Source: Candidatus Gallibacteroides avistercoris
Lineage (GTDB): Bacteria; Bacteroidota; Bacteroidia; Bacteroidales; CHK158-818
Direction: 5' to 3'
NCBI GenBank assembly: GCA_018714665.1
Contig: DVNA01000144.1
Span: 1-17,780 of the forward strand
DNA: 17,780 nucleotides
Shown piece after piece: positions 1-6,689 of the stretch (within the stretch, counting starts at the first letter, position 1; every line of letters starts with the position of its first letter). Both the position numbers and the translations under genes were made by a program. Under the pieces are notes generated by a model that was given only the letters and a program-made list of their open reading frames with translations, did not search any database and was not told where the DNA came from.

Positions 1-307
1 GTCAGATTCTCTCTCCCTCTCCTCCTTTTTCTCCTCCCCTCGCAGGGAGGAGTCCGGGCTTTTCAGCAATCTATGGGGGAGTGGCGGTTCTGACGATGGG
101 TAATAATCGTAGGAGTTTGCAGCCCGGAGACGAAGTGATTTTTTGAAAATAGAGATGTGATGAAATGATTCAGATAAAAGCAATATCTCGTATTTAGGGC
201 GATTTTTTTATGGAAAGGGGTATAAAAATAACTCATAATAATTTCTGTATATTTGGATAATAACAGGATGCGGTTTGACATAGTCAGACTTGAAAACTTC
301 GTTTTCG
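1..307. other. Intergenic stretch without a recognisable gene
   Basis: I see no credible gene here. The first 60 bases are rich in C and T and hold a short hairpin: 31-38 can pair with 45-52 (8 base pairs, six-base loop). It could be the end of a transcript from the left, but no clean T-run follows on either strand. The rest, 60-307, is AT-rich and non-repetitive. The only long reading frame (63-398, minus) has no family resemblance, a composition like untranslated AT-rich DNA, and runs across the promoter at 308-339, so I treat it as chance. Confidence 0.5.
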
Positions 308-339
308 TTTGTCTCTGCTCTCTCCTTTTATTATATTTG
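308..339 (+). promoter_or_regulatory. Bacteroides-type promoter of the Xre regulator gene
   Basis: TTTG at 308-311, a 20-base spacer and TATATTTG at 332-339 match the Bacteroidota primary sigma factor consensus (TTTG, 19-21 bases, TAnnTTTG) at every defined position. Transcription would start near 345 and leave a leader of about 95 bases before the start codon at 442. That leader contains the TTGATAT half-sites at 364-417. Confidence 0.7.
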
Positions 340-363
340 TGTTGCGATATAAACATGAAACAA

Positions 364-418
364 ATATCAATAATATTATTGATATATACAAATATCAAAC
401 CGATATAATATTGATATT
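364..418. repeat. Two inverted repeats built from TTGATAT half-sites, putative operator
   Basis: A perfect 22-base palindrome occupies 364-385 (ATATCAATAAT followed by its reverse complement). A second inverted repeat has 8-base arms, AATATCAA at 391-398 and TTGATATT at 411-418. The same 7-base half-site therefore occurs four times (364-370, 379-385, 392-398, 411-417) in alternating orientation. The array lies just downstream of the predicted start of transcription and just upstream of a helix-turn-helix gene, the usual place for an autoregulatory operator. The region is very AT-rich, so part of the symmetry could be chance. RNA hairpins in the leader are an alternative reading. Confidence 0.5.
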
Positions 419-441
419 AATATTATTTAACTATTTAATGT

Positions 442-828
442 ATGGTAGGATTTGATTTAAAGGCATTTCGGAAAAAGTATAAATTAAAACAGGTGGACAT
501 AGCCAAGTTGTTTGGCTGTGTGCAGGGAAATATTTCTACCATAGAGACGGGAAAGAAAAGATTGGAGGATTATCAGGCGAGAATACTCGAAAAGAAATAT
601 GGCAGGGAGGTATTGGAGGAGTTTACCATTTGTGAGAATCTGCCCAAGATGAGTAGCTCTTGTCTGGCAGCCGAAAACATCCCTGTATATGAAACGAAGA
701 ACAAGGAGAGTGTTGCCGGCGATTTGGTCTCCATTCCCCGCGAAGTCTTTGAGCAGATAGCCCGATTGACAGAAACGGTGCTTTCTCAACAGAGGACGAT
801 AGAAAACCTGACCTCGAAAGAGAAATAA
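442..828 (+). CDS. Xre-family helix-turn-helix transcriptional regulator
   Basis: A 128-residue DNA-binding protein. Residues about 5-58 form a Cro/C1-type helix-turn-helix domain: the first helix (LKAFRKKYKLKQVDIAKLFG) is followed by the recognition segment VQGNISTIETGKKR. After a loose linker (about 65-95), residues 98-124 (from SIPREVFEQI to TIENL) form a predicted amphipathic helix, probably a coiled coil for dimerisation, which is a layout I associate with Bacteroidota Xre proteins. The start at 442 is chosen because the ATG at 438 stops after five codons. The gene has its own promoter at 308-339 and ends before the terminator at 919-964. Its targets are unknown; self-regulation through the TTGATAT repeats is an inference. 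No phage or toxin partner is visible in the window, although the left neighbour is not seen. Confidence 0.85.
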   Translation: MVGFDLKAFRKKYKLKQVDIAKLFGCVQGNISTIETGKKRLEDYQARILEKKYGREVLEEFTICENLPKMSSSCLAAENIPVYETKNKESVAGDLVSIPREVFEQIARLTETVLSQQRTIENLTSKEK

Positions 829-918
829 TTTTTTTAGAGGAGGGGGAGGTGCCTCAGGATAAATCGGTAAAACGTCCTCACCGGAGGAACTGAAAAGAGG
901 TAGTTTTTTTGACATACA

Positions 919-964
919 AAAAGCGCTGATTAGTATGATTTTCATCTGTGTAATCAGCGCTTTT
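919..964. terminator. Bidirectional terminator between the Xre gene and the tRNA gene
   Basis: A perfect 14-base-pair inverted repeat (919-932 with 951-964; core AGCGCTGATTA) encloses an 18-base loop. The stem has A residues at its left end and T residues at its right end, so either strand gives a GC-containing hairpin ending in a U-run. It lies between two convergent genes: the regulator at 442-828 and the minus-strand tRNA whose 3' end is at 975. Confidence 0.85.
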
Positions 965-974
965 GCTTATGTTG

Positions 975-1048
975 TAGCGAGAGAGGGACTTGAACCCTCG
1001 ACCTCATGATTATGAATCATGCGCTCTAACCAGCTGAGCTATCTCGCC
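975..1048 (-). tRNA. tRNA-Met (anticodon CAT), elongator type
   Basis: The minus strand folds into a complete 74-nucleotide cloverleaf: acceptor GGCGAGA/TCTCGCT, D arm GCTC/GAGC, anticodon arm CATGA/TCATG around loop TTCATAA, variable loop AGGTC, and T arm GAGGG/CCCTC around TTCAAGT. The anticodon CAT is complementary to 1012-1014. No CCA is encoded after discriminator A73. The anticodon stem lacks the three G-C pairs of initiator tRNA, so this is elongator tRNA-Met or the tRNA-Ile whose C34 is converted to lysidine; I favour Met but sequence by eye does not settle it. The first acceptor pair is a G1-U72 wobble. A strong promoter (1068-1099) lies just upstream and the terminator at 919-964 downstream. 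Confidence 0.93.
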
Positions 1049-1067
1049 ATTTCCCTGAATAGCGGTG

Positions 1068-1099
1068 CAAAGATAGGTGTAAGTTTTAATACTCCCAAA
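1068..1099 (-). promoter_or_regulatory. Promoter of the CAT-anticodon tRNA
   Basis: On the minus strand TTTG (1096-1099), a 20-base spacer and TATCTTTG (1068-1075) match the Bacteroidota promoter consensus exactly. Transcription would begin about 7-10 bases upstream of the mature tRNA 5' end at 1048. Confidence 0.75.
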
Positions 1100-1366
1100 T
1101 TTTTCGGGGTATTTTTAAGGGGAGATTCTTTTTTTGTGTAGTTCCTTTGAAATAAGGAACCGGATATTGAGATGGAGAATCCGTAGGAAGGGATTTTTCT
1201 TTAAAAATGACATACAGGGAAGGCGAAATATTTTCGTTTATTTTATTACTTAAATTTTATTTTCTATATTGCCGTCGAAATCATTCGGAAGCGTAGGGGC
1301 CCAATTTTGTTTGTCGCCAGCTTGCGAGATGAAAAGAAAATCTCTTTTTTGACCAGTAAACAGTAG
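1100..1366. other. AT-rich upstream region of the START-like gene, no gene seen
   Basis: No reading frame here looks coding. A small hairpin (1141-1147 with 1154-1160, 7 base pairs, six-base loop) lacks a following T-run and is probably not a terminator. The promoter for the gene at 1367 should lie here; the nearest candidate for a -7 element is TATATTGC near 1265-1272, which lacks the final TTTG and any clear -33 partner, so I do not call it. Confidence 0.4.
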
Positions 1367-1756
1367 ATGAAGAAAGAAAAGTACAGTATCGAGTATATAT
1401 TGGGACGGATTTCGGCTCCGGTGTTGTGGCCCTATTTGTCAACAGCAAACGGTTTGTCCGAGTGGTTTGCCGACAAAGTAGAGTCAAAAGGCAAGGATTT
1501 TGTGTTTATTTGGAGCAAGGTGCCGCAGGAAGCCCAGCTGATGACGCAACGGCAAGGGGTTTTTGTCCGTTTTCACTGGAAAGAAGATGTGGAGGAGAAC
1601 TGCAAGGCCTTCTTTGAATTTCGTATCGACCAGACCGAACTGACAGATGATATAACGTTGATTATATCTGATTTTGCCTATCCGGACGAACGGGAGGAGT
1701 CCATCTCGTTGTGGAATCAGCAGATTTCCTCGTTAAAACGGCTGTTAGGATTTTAG
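1367..1756 (+). CDS. START-like domain protein (AHSA1/SRPBCC-like superfamily)
   Basis: A 129-residue soluble cytoplasmic protein that matches my recollection of the small START-like proteins of Bacteroidota. Seen in the sequence: an N-terminal strand and helix (SIEYILGRISAPVLWPYLST, 7-26), the segment GLSEWFAD (29-36) typical of the Aha1/SRPBCC helix-grip fold, alternating strands (about 44-101) and a C-terminal amphipathic helix (about 112-127). The fold makes a hydrophobic pocket and often binds lipids or hydrophobic ligands; the ligand and role of this subfamily are not known to me. The ATG at 1367 gives the full domain. The gene appears monocistronic and its TAG stop shares a base with the first base of the strong terminator that follows. 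Confidence 0.8.
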   Translation: MKKEKYSIEYILGRISAPVLWPYLSTANGLSEWFADKVESKGKDFVFIWSKVPQEAQLMTQRQGVFVRFHWKEDVEENCKAFFEFRIDQTELTDDITLIISDFAYPDEREESISLWNQQISSLKRLLGF

Positions 1757-1810
1757 CATAAAGAAAATGTTTCCCAAAAAAGGGAAACATTTTCTTTATG
1801 CGGTTTTTTT
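1756..1810 (+). terminator. Strong intrinsic terminator with a 20-base-pair stem
   Basis: The arms 1756-1775 and 1782-1801 are perfectly complementary over 20 base pairs around an AAAAAA loop, and T residues follow at 1804-1810. It starts within the stop codon of the START-like gene. The convergent GH95 gene ends at 1819, so the same hairpin may also stop that transcript, but on the minus strand the tail after the stem (TAAAATCC) is a poor U-run. Confidence 0.92.
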
Positions 1811-1818
1811 GATTTGAA

Positions 1819-4200
1819 TTACTCTATACTGCAAGGGATATCGGAGATGGATGTTTCCCGTTTCCCGGCAGGGATGGTAACGGTCCGGGTATCCATGCAG
1901 TATTTTACTACGCAGGATTTTGTTCCGTCCGACACCTTGTCGCTGTGGATGGTTACCTGTCTCAGCCATCCGCTTTCCCATTTTATATCTACGGTATAAC
2001 CTCCGCGTGCGCGTAAACCCGTTACTTCGCCTGTCTTCCATTCCAAAGGAATGGCCGGAAGCAGGCGGATGGTGTCGTTGTACGATTGCAGCAGCATTTC
2101 GGCCATACCGGCTACCGCTCCCATGTTTCCATCTATCTGGAAGGGTGGATGTGCACACAGCAGGTTGGCGTATGATCCGCTTTGCGAAGGTCTGCTGCCT
2201 TCGCCTGTCGATGGCGTCAGCAGGTACCGGAGCATTTTGTATGAAGTATTGCCGTTTTGTAATCGGGCCCAGAAATTAATCTTCCAGCTTAACGACCATC
2301 CTGTACCGTCTTCTCCCCGATGTTTGAGCGTTTGTTCGGCTGCCTTGGCCAGTTCGGGCGTTTGTGTCGGGTTTATTTGGTAGCTGGGATGCAAAGCGTA
2401 CAAGTGGGATATGTGCCGGTGTTTGTCGTTGGGATCGTCCAGGTCGGCTTTCCATTCCTGCAACTGTCCGTATTGGCCTATTTTTAACGGCGAGAGTTTT
2501 TCTCGGGCTGCCTGGATGCTGTCGGTAAATGCGTTTTGGTAACCCAGTGTCCGGGATGCTTTGAGCAGGTTGGTGAAGAGTTCCCAGGCAACCTCCTGGT
2601 CGATGGTCGCTCCAATGGAGATGTCTCCATGTTCCGGAGAGTAGGATGGCGAAGAGACCAGTGTGCTGTCGCTGTCTTCAATGAGGTAGTCAAGCCAGAA
2701 TTCGCCTAACTCTTGGAGGATGGGATAGGCAAATTGCCTCAAATAGACGGTGTCTTGTGTAAATAGATAGTGCTCCCAGATGTGGTTGCCCAACCACGAA
2801 GCGGAGTTGGGGGCATATCCCCAGTAGAAGTTCCACCCCGGGGCGGTAAACCCGTAGGCGTTGTTCATGGTATGCACCGACCATCCGCGGGCGTTGAAGT
2901 ATTCGCGGGCGGTGATACGTCCCGGTTCACGCAGGCTCTCGATGTATTGCAGCAAGGGCGTATGGCATTCCGACAAATTGGTAACCTCTGCCGGCCAGTA
3001 TATCATTTGCAGGTTGATGTTCATGTGGTAGTCGCACGCCCAGGGGGGATTGTTCAGGTGGTTCCATTTTCCTTGCAGGGTTGCCGGCATGGTGCCGGGC
3101 CGGGAACTGCTGATGAGCAGGTAGCGTCCGTATTCGAAATAGAGCTCTTCCAACGAGAAATCCTGCGCCCCTTTGCTGTATTGCAGCAGGCGTTGGTCAG
3201 TCGGCAGCGTAGCGGTGTCGGGAGCCTGGTTGAGCGAGAGCGACACCCGGTTGAAAAGCCTGCGGTAATCATTGACGTGTTCTTTTAACAGATATTCGTA
3301 ACTGTTTGCTCGAGCTTTTGCAATAGCTGTCCGGTTGGTGGTTTGGAAATCGTTCCCGGTATAGTGGGGAAACTCGTTCTTGTACGAAGAGGCTACCGAA
3401 ACATAAAATTCTACATTCCGGGCGTTCTCTATTTTATATTCGTTGTCGTTGAAAGAGGGCGTCCCGTCGGTCCTAACCCAGATGATGCCCTCAAACCGTT
3501 CGCCGTTCGATTCCAACGTTCCCTCTATTTGTATCGTGTTGTTGTCGGAGGCGGAGATACGGGTGTTTTTGTGAGGAGAGGTGTATGTCAGGCGGTAGGT
3601 GACTCCCTTGTCGTTGTTGTTGATGTAACGCATCACCACTAAACGCGCGGGGTAAGAGGCGAAATAAAAATTTTGGAAGTCGGTCCCGTCATGTTGGAAT
3701 GATACCGAACCCAACGATTGGGAGATATTCAACTGGCGGCGGTAATCGGTATAGGAAGAGTCTATGCCGTCGATGGTAACCAGCAGGGAGCCGAATGGCT
3801 GTTGGGCTCCGAAATCGCCGAATTCAGCGCCTCCTGCTGCCGGGGAAATCTCTCCGACCAGGTAGGTATTGGCCAATCTTCCGGCTTCTGCCGTTCTGCC
3901 TTGTGTCAACAGAGAGCGGATTCTTGCCAACTGTTTCCAACTCTCTTTCTTGTTACCCCCGTTGTATTGAGGGTTGCTGCCGGGCCCTCCTGCCCAGATA
4001 CCCTCTTCGGAAATCTGTATCTCGTCCGTCGGGACACCGCCGAAAAACATGGCTCCCATATAGCCGTTGCCGATGGGGAGGGCTTCGTTCATCCAGCTCT
4101 TTGCCGGGGTGTTATACCACAAGGTATATTCTTTTTCGTTGCTGGTTTGTGTGCAGGCCGTCAGGCAAGACAACAATACGATAAGTGTGTGTTTGAACAT
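1819..4200 (-). CDS. GH95 alpha-L-fucosidase (possibly alpha-L-galactosidase), lipoprotein
   Basis: A 793-residue glycoside hydrolase of family 95, an inverting enzyme that removes alpha-1,2-linked L-fucose (some members L-galactose) from glycans. Residues 1-16 form a lipoprotein signal with lipobox LTAC (Cys16), so the mature enzyme should be lipid-anchored outside the cytoplasm. The N-terminal beta domain begins at LWYNTPAKSWMNEALPIGNG (27-46). The alpha/alpha barrel carries the catalytic set by comparison with the Bifidobacterium enzyme AfcA: N394 and N396 in HMNINLQ, the general acid E523 in SPEHG, and D690 in PPFQIDGNMG. All are present, so it should be active. No SusC/SusD pair, sulfatase or second glycosidase adjoins it. 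A terminator (4223-4264) lies just upstream and I cannot see a promoter, so its transcription is unclear. Substrate preference cannot be read from the sequence. Confidence 0.93.
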   Translation of the reverse strand: MFKHTLIVLLSCLTACTQTSNEKEYTLWYNTPAKSWMNEALPIGNGYMGAMFFGGVPTDEIQISEEGIWAGGPGSNPQYNGGNKKESWKQLARIRSLLTQGRTAEAGRLANTYLVGEISPAAGGAEFGDFGAQQPFGSLLVTIDGIDSSYTDYRRQLNISQSLGSVSFQHDGTDFQNFYFASYPARLVVMRYINNNDKGVTYRLTYTSPHKNTRISASDNNTIQIEGTLESNGERFEGIIWVRTDGTPSFNDNEYKIENARNVEFYVSVASSYKNEFPHYTGNDFQTTNRTAIAKARANSYEYLLKEHVNDYRRLFNRVSLSLNQAPDTATLPTDQRLLQYSKGAQDFSLEELYFEYGRYLLISSSRPGTMPATLQGKWNHLNNPPWACDYHMNINLQMIYWPAEVTNLSECHTPLLQYIESLREPGRITAREYFNARGWSVHTMNNAYGFTAPGWNFYWGYAPNSASWLGNHIWEHYLFTQDTVYLRQFAYPILQELGEFWLDYLIEDSDSTLVSSPSYSPEHGDISIGATIDQEVAWELFTNLLKASRTLGYQNAFTDSIQAAREKLSPLKIGQYGQLQEWKADLDDPNDKHRHISHLYALHPSYQINPTQTPELAKAAEQTLKHRGEDGTGWSLSWKINFWARLQNGNTSYKMLRYLLTPSTGEGSRPSQSGSYANLLCAHPPFQIDGNMGAVAGMAEMLLQSYNDTIRLLPAIPLEWKTGEVTGLRARGGYTVDIKWESGWLRQVTIHSDKVSDGTKSCVVKYCMDTRTVTIPAGKRETSISDIPCSIE

Positions 4201-4222
4201 TTGTGTATATGAATAGGTTAAA

Positions 4223-4264
4223 AAGCGAGAGAGCCGTTTGTGGGGGAAACGTTCTCTCTCGCTT
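4223..4264 (-). terminator. Terminator after the acyl-CoA ligase gene
   Basis: The arms 4223-4233 and 4254-4264 pair over 11 bases (core AGCGAGAGAG with CTCTCTCGCT). Inside them 4235-4239 pairs with 4247-4251 to extend the stem past a small bulge. On the minus strand the stem is followed by TTTTT. It separates the acyl-CoA ligase (ends at 4289) from the GH95 gene, whose start codon at 4200 is only about 22 bases further on. Confidence 0.8.
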
Positions 4265-4288
4265 GGAATGAATTATAAGAATAAGAGG

Positions 4289-5938
4289 TTATACCGGAAC
4301 GATTCCCTGTTTGGCCAACAGCTCCAAGCTGAGGTCTTTCAGCTTGTATTTCTGGATTTTTCCGCTTCCGGTCAAGGGGAATCCATCTACAAAGAATACA
4401 TATTTGGGTATTTTGTATCGGGAGATTTTCCCTTTGCAGAAATCCTTGACATCGTATTCCGTCAGTTTGGCTCCTTCGTGCAGGATGATGAAGGCTCCTA
4501 CCTCCTCACCATATTTTTTGGAGGGTACAGCGGCTACCTGTACATCTTTTACCCCTTCGAGGTGGTAGAGGAACTCTTCTATTTCACGCGGATAGATATT
4601 CTCTCCTCCGCGGATGATCATGTCCTTGATACGTCCCGTAATGCGGTAATTCCCGTTTTCGTCTCTTACACCCAGGTCTCCCGAATGGAGAAATCCGTCT
4701 TTGTCGATACACTCGGCCGTAGCTTGGGGATTCTTGTAATATCCTTTCATTACGTTGTATCCCCGGCAGCACATTTCTCCCTGTACGCCATCGGGGCATC
4801 TTTCGCCCGTTTCGGGGTCTATAACGGCAACTTCGGTAAATTCGTAATCCGAACCTACGGTGGTGTAACGAACCTCGGCCGGGTCGTCTATCCGCGAGTG
4901 AGTCATTCCCGGCGATGTTTCGGTCAATCCATATACGCTGGTTACATCCATGAACATCTTGGTATTGACCTGGCGCATCAACTCTATCGGGCACAGGGAA
5001 CCTGCCATGATACCGGTCCTGAGGCAACTCATGTCGAACATATTGAACATGGGGTGGTTCAGTTCGGCAATAAACATGGTGGGTACGCCATATACGGCCG
5101 TACAGCGTTCCTTGTGGATGGAGGCCAGTACCAGCAGTGCATCGAACCGCTCTACCATGACTTGCGTACAACCGTGCGTCAATACGTTCATGGAGGCCAA
5201 TACGATTCCGAAGCAGTGGAACAACGGCACGCAGCAACAGAGTTTGTCATCGGCGGTAAACTTCATGTGTTCGCCCGTCAGGTATCCGTTGTTGGTGATG
5301 TTGTGGTGCGAAAGCATGACCCCTTTGGGGAATCCGGTGGTACCCGACGTGTATTGCATATTGACGATGTCGTGGCAGTTTACCTGTTTCTTGGCCTCTT
5401 CCAGACGCTGATCGCTGACGGTCTGTCCCAACAACATCACTTCCGGCGTATTGTACATACCCCGGTGCTTTTCTTGTCCCAGGTAGATGACGTTTCGCAT
5501 CTTGGGGAAGCGTTTGCTCCGTAAAAATCCGCGTTGGCAGGTTTTCAGTTCGGGGAGCATTTCGTAGGTCATGGCGATGTAGTCGCTTTCGAACGTTCCG
5601 TCTATCAGACAGAGCGTGTGCATATCGGAGTTTTCTACCAGGTATTCCAATTCGTTTTGTTTGTAATTGGTGTTTACTGTAACATATACGGCTCCGATTT
5701 TGGCACAGGCATAGAGGTAGGTCAGCCAGTCGGGGACGTTGGTAGCCCAAATGCCTACGTGCGAGCCTTTTTCGACACCTAACGCCAGAAGTCCTTTGGC
5801 TACGGTGTTGACACGTTCGTTGAATTGCGACCAGGTATAACGCAGGTCCCGGTCGGAGTAAACGATGTATTCTTTATCGGGAGAGACTTTGGCCCAATGT
5901 TCGAGCCAGTCTCCCAGGGTTCTGTCAAATAGTTGCAT
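4289..5938 (-). CDS. AMP-binding acyl-CoA synthetase (fatty acid-CoA ligase)
   Basis: A 549-residue member of the ANL adenylate-forming superfamily, which activates a carboxylic acid with ATP to an acyl-adenylate and transfers it to CoA. Visible motifs in order: phosphate loop YTSGTTGFPKG (196-206), YGLTETSP (336-343), HSGD (418-421), hinge GRIKDMIIRGGENIYP (435-450) and the C-terminal TGSGKIQK (523-530) with catalytic Lys527. The subfamily resembles medium- or long-chain fatty acyl-CoA ligases; the substrate is not determinable by eye. I start it at the ATG at 5938. An in-frame TTG five codons upstream is possible but falls in the 20-base gap after the Xre-cupin gene. The gap implies co-transcription with that regulator, which probably senses or controls this pathway. 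No signal peptide; cytoplasmic. Confidence 0.93.
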   Translation of the reverse strand: MQLFDRTLGDWLEHWAKVSPDKEYIVYSDRDLRYTWSQFNERVNTVAKGLLALGVEKGSHVGIWATNVPDWLTYLYACAKIGAVYVTVNTNYKQNELEYLVENSDMHTLCLIDGTFESDYIAMTYEMLPELKTCQRGFLRSKRFPKMRNVIYLGQEKHRGMYNTPEVMLLGQTVSDQRLEEAKKQVNCHDIVNMQYTSGTTGFPKGVMLSHHNITNNGYLTGEHMKFTADDKLCCCVPLFHCFGIVLASMNVLTHGCTQVMVERFDALLVLASIHKERCTAVYGVPTMFIAELNHPMFNMFDMSCLRTGIMAGSLCPIELMRQVNTKMFMDVTSVYGLTETSPGMTHSRIDDPAEVRYTTVGSDYEFTEVAVIDPETGERCPDGVQGEMCCRGYNVMKGYYKNPQATAECIDKDGFLHSGDLGVRDENGNYRITGRIKDMIIRGGENIYPREIEEFLYHLEGVKDVQVAAVPSKKYGEEVGAFIILHEGAKLTEYDVKDFCKGKISRYKIPKYVFFVDGFPLTGSGKIQKYKLKDLSLELLAKQGIVPV

Positions 5939-5958
5939 CTTTAAAAACTTCAAAAGGA

Positions 5959-6534
5959 TTAAATGGGGGTATATACAACAGCCAATATTTTGGCGGTACA
6001 GCCTTTGGCGGCATGAACGCAGTGCGGTACGATGGAGTCGTAGTAAATGCTGTCTCCTGTTTCCAGAATATAGGTGTCGTTACCGTAGTTGACTTCTACT
6101 TTTCCATCCATTACCCAGATAAACTCTTCTCCCTCGTGTGAGGAGTTCATTTCTGCGGCCTTGTCGGACGATGCGATGTCGATGATGAAGGGTTCCATGT
6201 GGCGGTTCGTCTTGGATTTGGAGAGGGAGTGGTACTCCATGTGTTTGCGGGCATCGGGCGAGTTGGTCGAAAAACTGATGCAGGAGGCGCTTTCGTCTTT
6301 GCGGCAGACTACCGGGCCGATATTTTCCTGGTCGTCCAGAAATGTCCCCAGGCGTACCCCCAAGGCACGGGCTATTTTTAAGAGGATAGCCAAGGCAGGG
6401 AGGTCGATGTTTTCTTCGATTCGGGTAATCTGTTCGAGACTTAATCCTGAACGTTCAGACAGCTCTTCCCGGCTGATGTTTTTGCTTTCGCGTACGGCTT
6501 TTACCTTTTCGCTTACAATTCTATTTTTGTCCAT
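5959..6534 (-). CDS. Xre-cupin transcriptional regulator
   Basis: A 191-residue two-domain regulator. Residues about 9-63 are an Xre helix-turn-helix (SREELSERSGLSLEQITRIE at 21-40 holds the DNA-binding helices). Residues about 112-188 are a small cupin barrel, with HEGEEFIWVMDGKVEV (133-148), ETGDSIYYD (158-166) and VPHCVHA (169-175). In this family the cupin domain is thought to bind a small ligand that switches DNA binding. The start is ATG 6534; upstream in-frame methionines reaching 6681 would place coding sequence across the promoter at 6597-6628. It is the first gene of a two-gene unit with the acyl-CoA ligase at 4289-5938. A natural inference is that it responds to a fatty acid or acyl-CoA handled by that enzyme, but the ligand is not known. 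Confidence 0.9.
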   Translation of the reverse strand: MDKNRIVSEKVKAVRESKNISREELSERSGLSLEQITRIEENIDLPALAILLKIARALGVRLGTFLDDQENIGPVVCRKDESASCISFSTNSPDARKHMEYHSLSKSKTNRHMEPFIIDIASSDKAAEMNSSHEGEEFIWVMDGKVEVNYGNDTYILETGDSIYYDSIVPHCVHAAKGCTAKILAVVYTPI

Positions 6535-6596
6535 GTTGATATGATTATTTTTTTCTTTTTGATTGTTTTTTGGTGATAATTTGTAATAAAACGGCG

Positions 6597-6628
6597 CAAA
6601 ATTAATCAGATTCTTAACAAAAACCAAA
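6597..6628 (-). promoter_or_regulatory. Promoter of the Xre-cupin / acyl-CoA ligase unit
   Basis: On the minus strand TTTG (6625-6628), a 20-base spacer and TAATTTTG (6597-6604) match the Bacteroidota consensus at all defined positions. Transcription would start near 6590, giving a leader of about 55 bases to the ATG at 6534. This placement is also the reason for rejecting the longer start of the gene. Confidence 0.72.
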
Positions 6629-6689
6629 GAGTTATGCCGTTTTATCATATAAAATCCATTGTTGTGGTAAGAATTGGACAACCTCTGAT

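Noticed and set aside
31..60. Hairpin near the left edge as a terminator
   Set aside because: The 8-base-pair stem is real, but no proper T-run follows on either strand and the neighbouring gene is outside the window.
63..398. Minus-strand reading frame of 111 codons
   Set aside because: It crosses a consensus promoter and the TTGATAT array, has AT-driven composition (many Ile, Phe, Tyr, Asn) and shows no domain.
1141..1160. Seven-base-pair hairpin as a terminator or riboswitch
   Set aside because: It is short, has no T-run, and lies far from a gene end. No riboswitch motif is recognisable.
4238..5524. 428-codon plus-strand frame opposite the acyl-CoA ligase gene
   Set aside because: It is a shadow of the minus-strand gene, which carries the complete ANL motif set. 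The antisense protein shows no domain and low-complexity composition.
6535..6681. Longer N-terminus for the Xre-cupin regulator
   Set aside because: The extension would span the promoter at 6597-6628, and the family begins just before the helix-turn-helix, as with ATG 6534.
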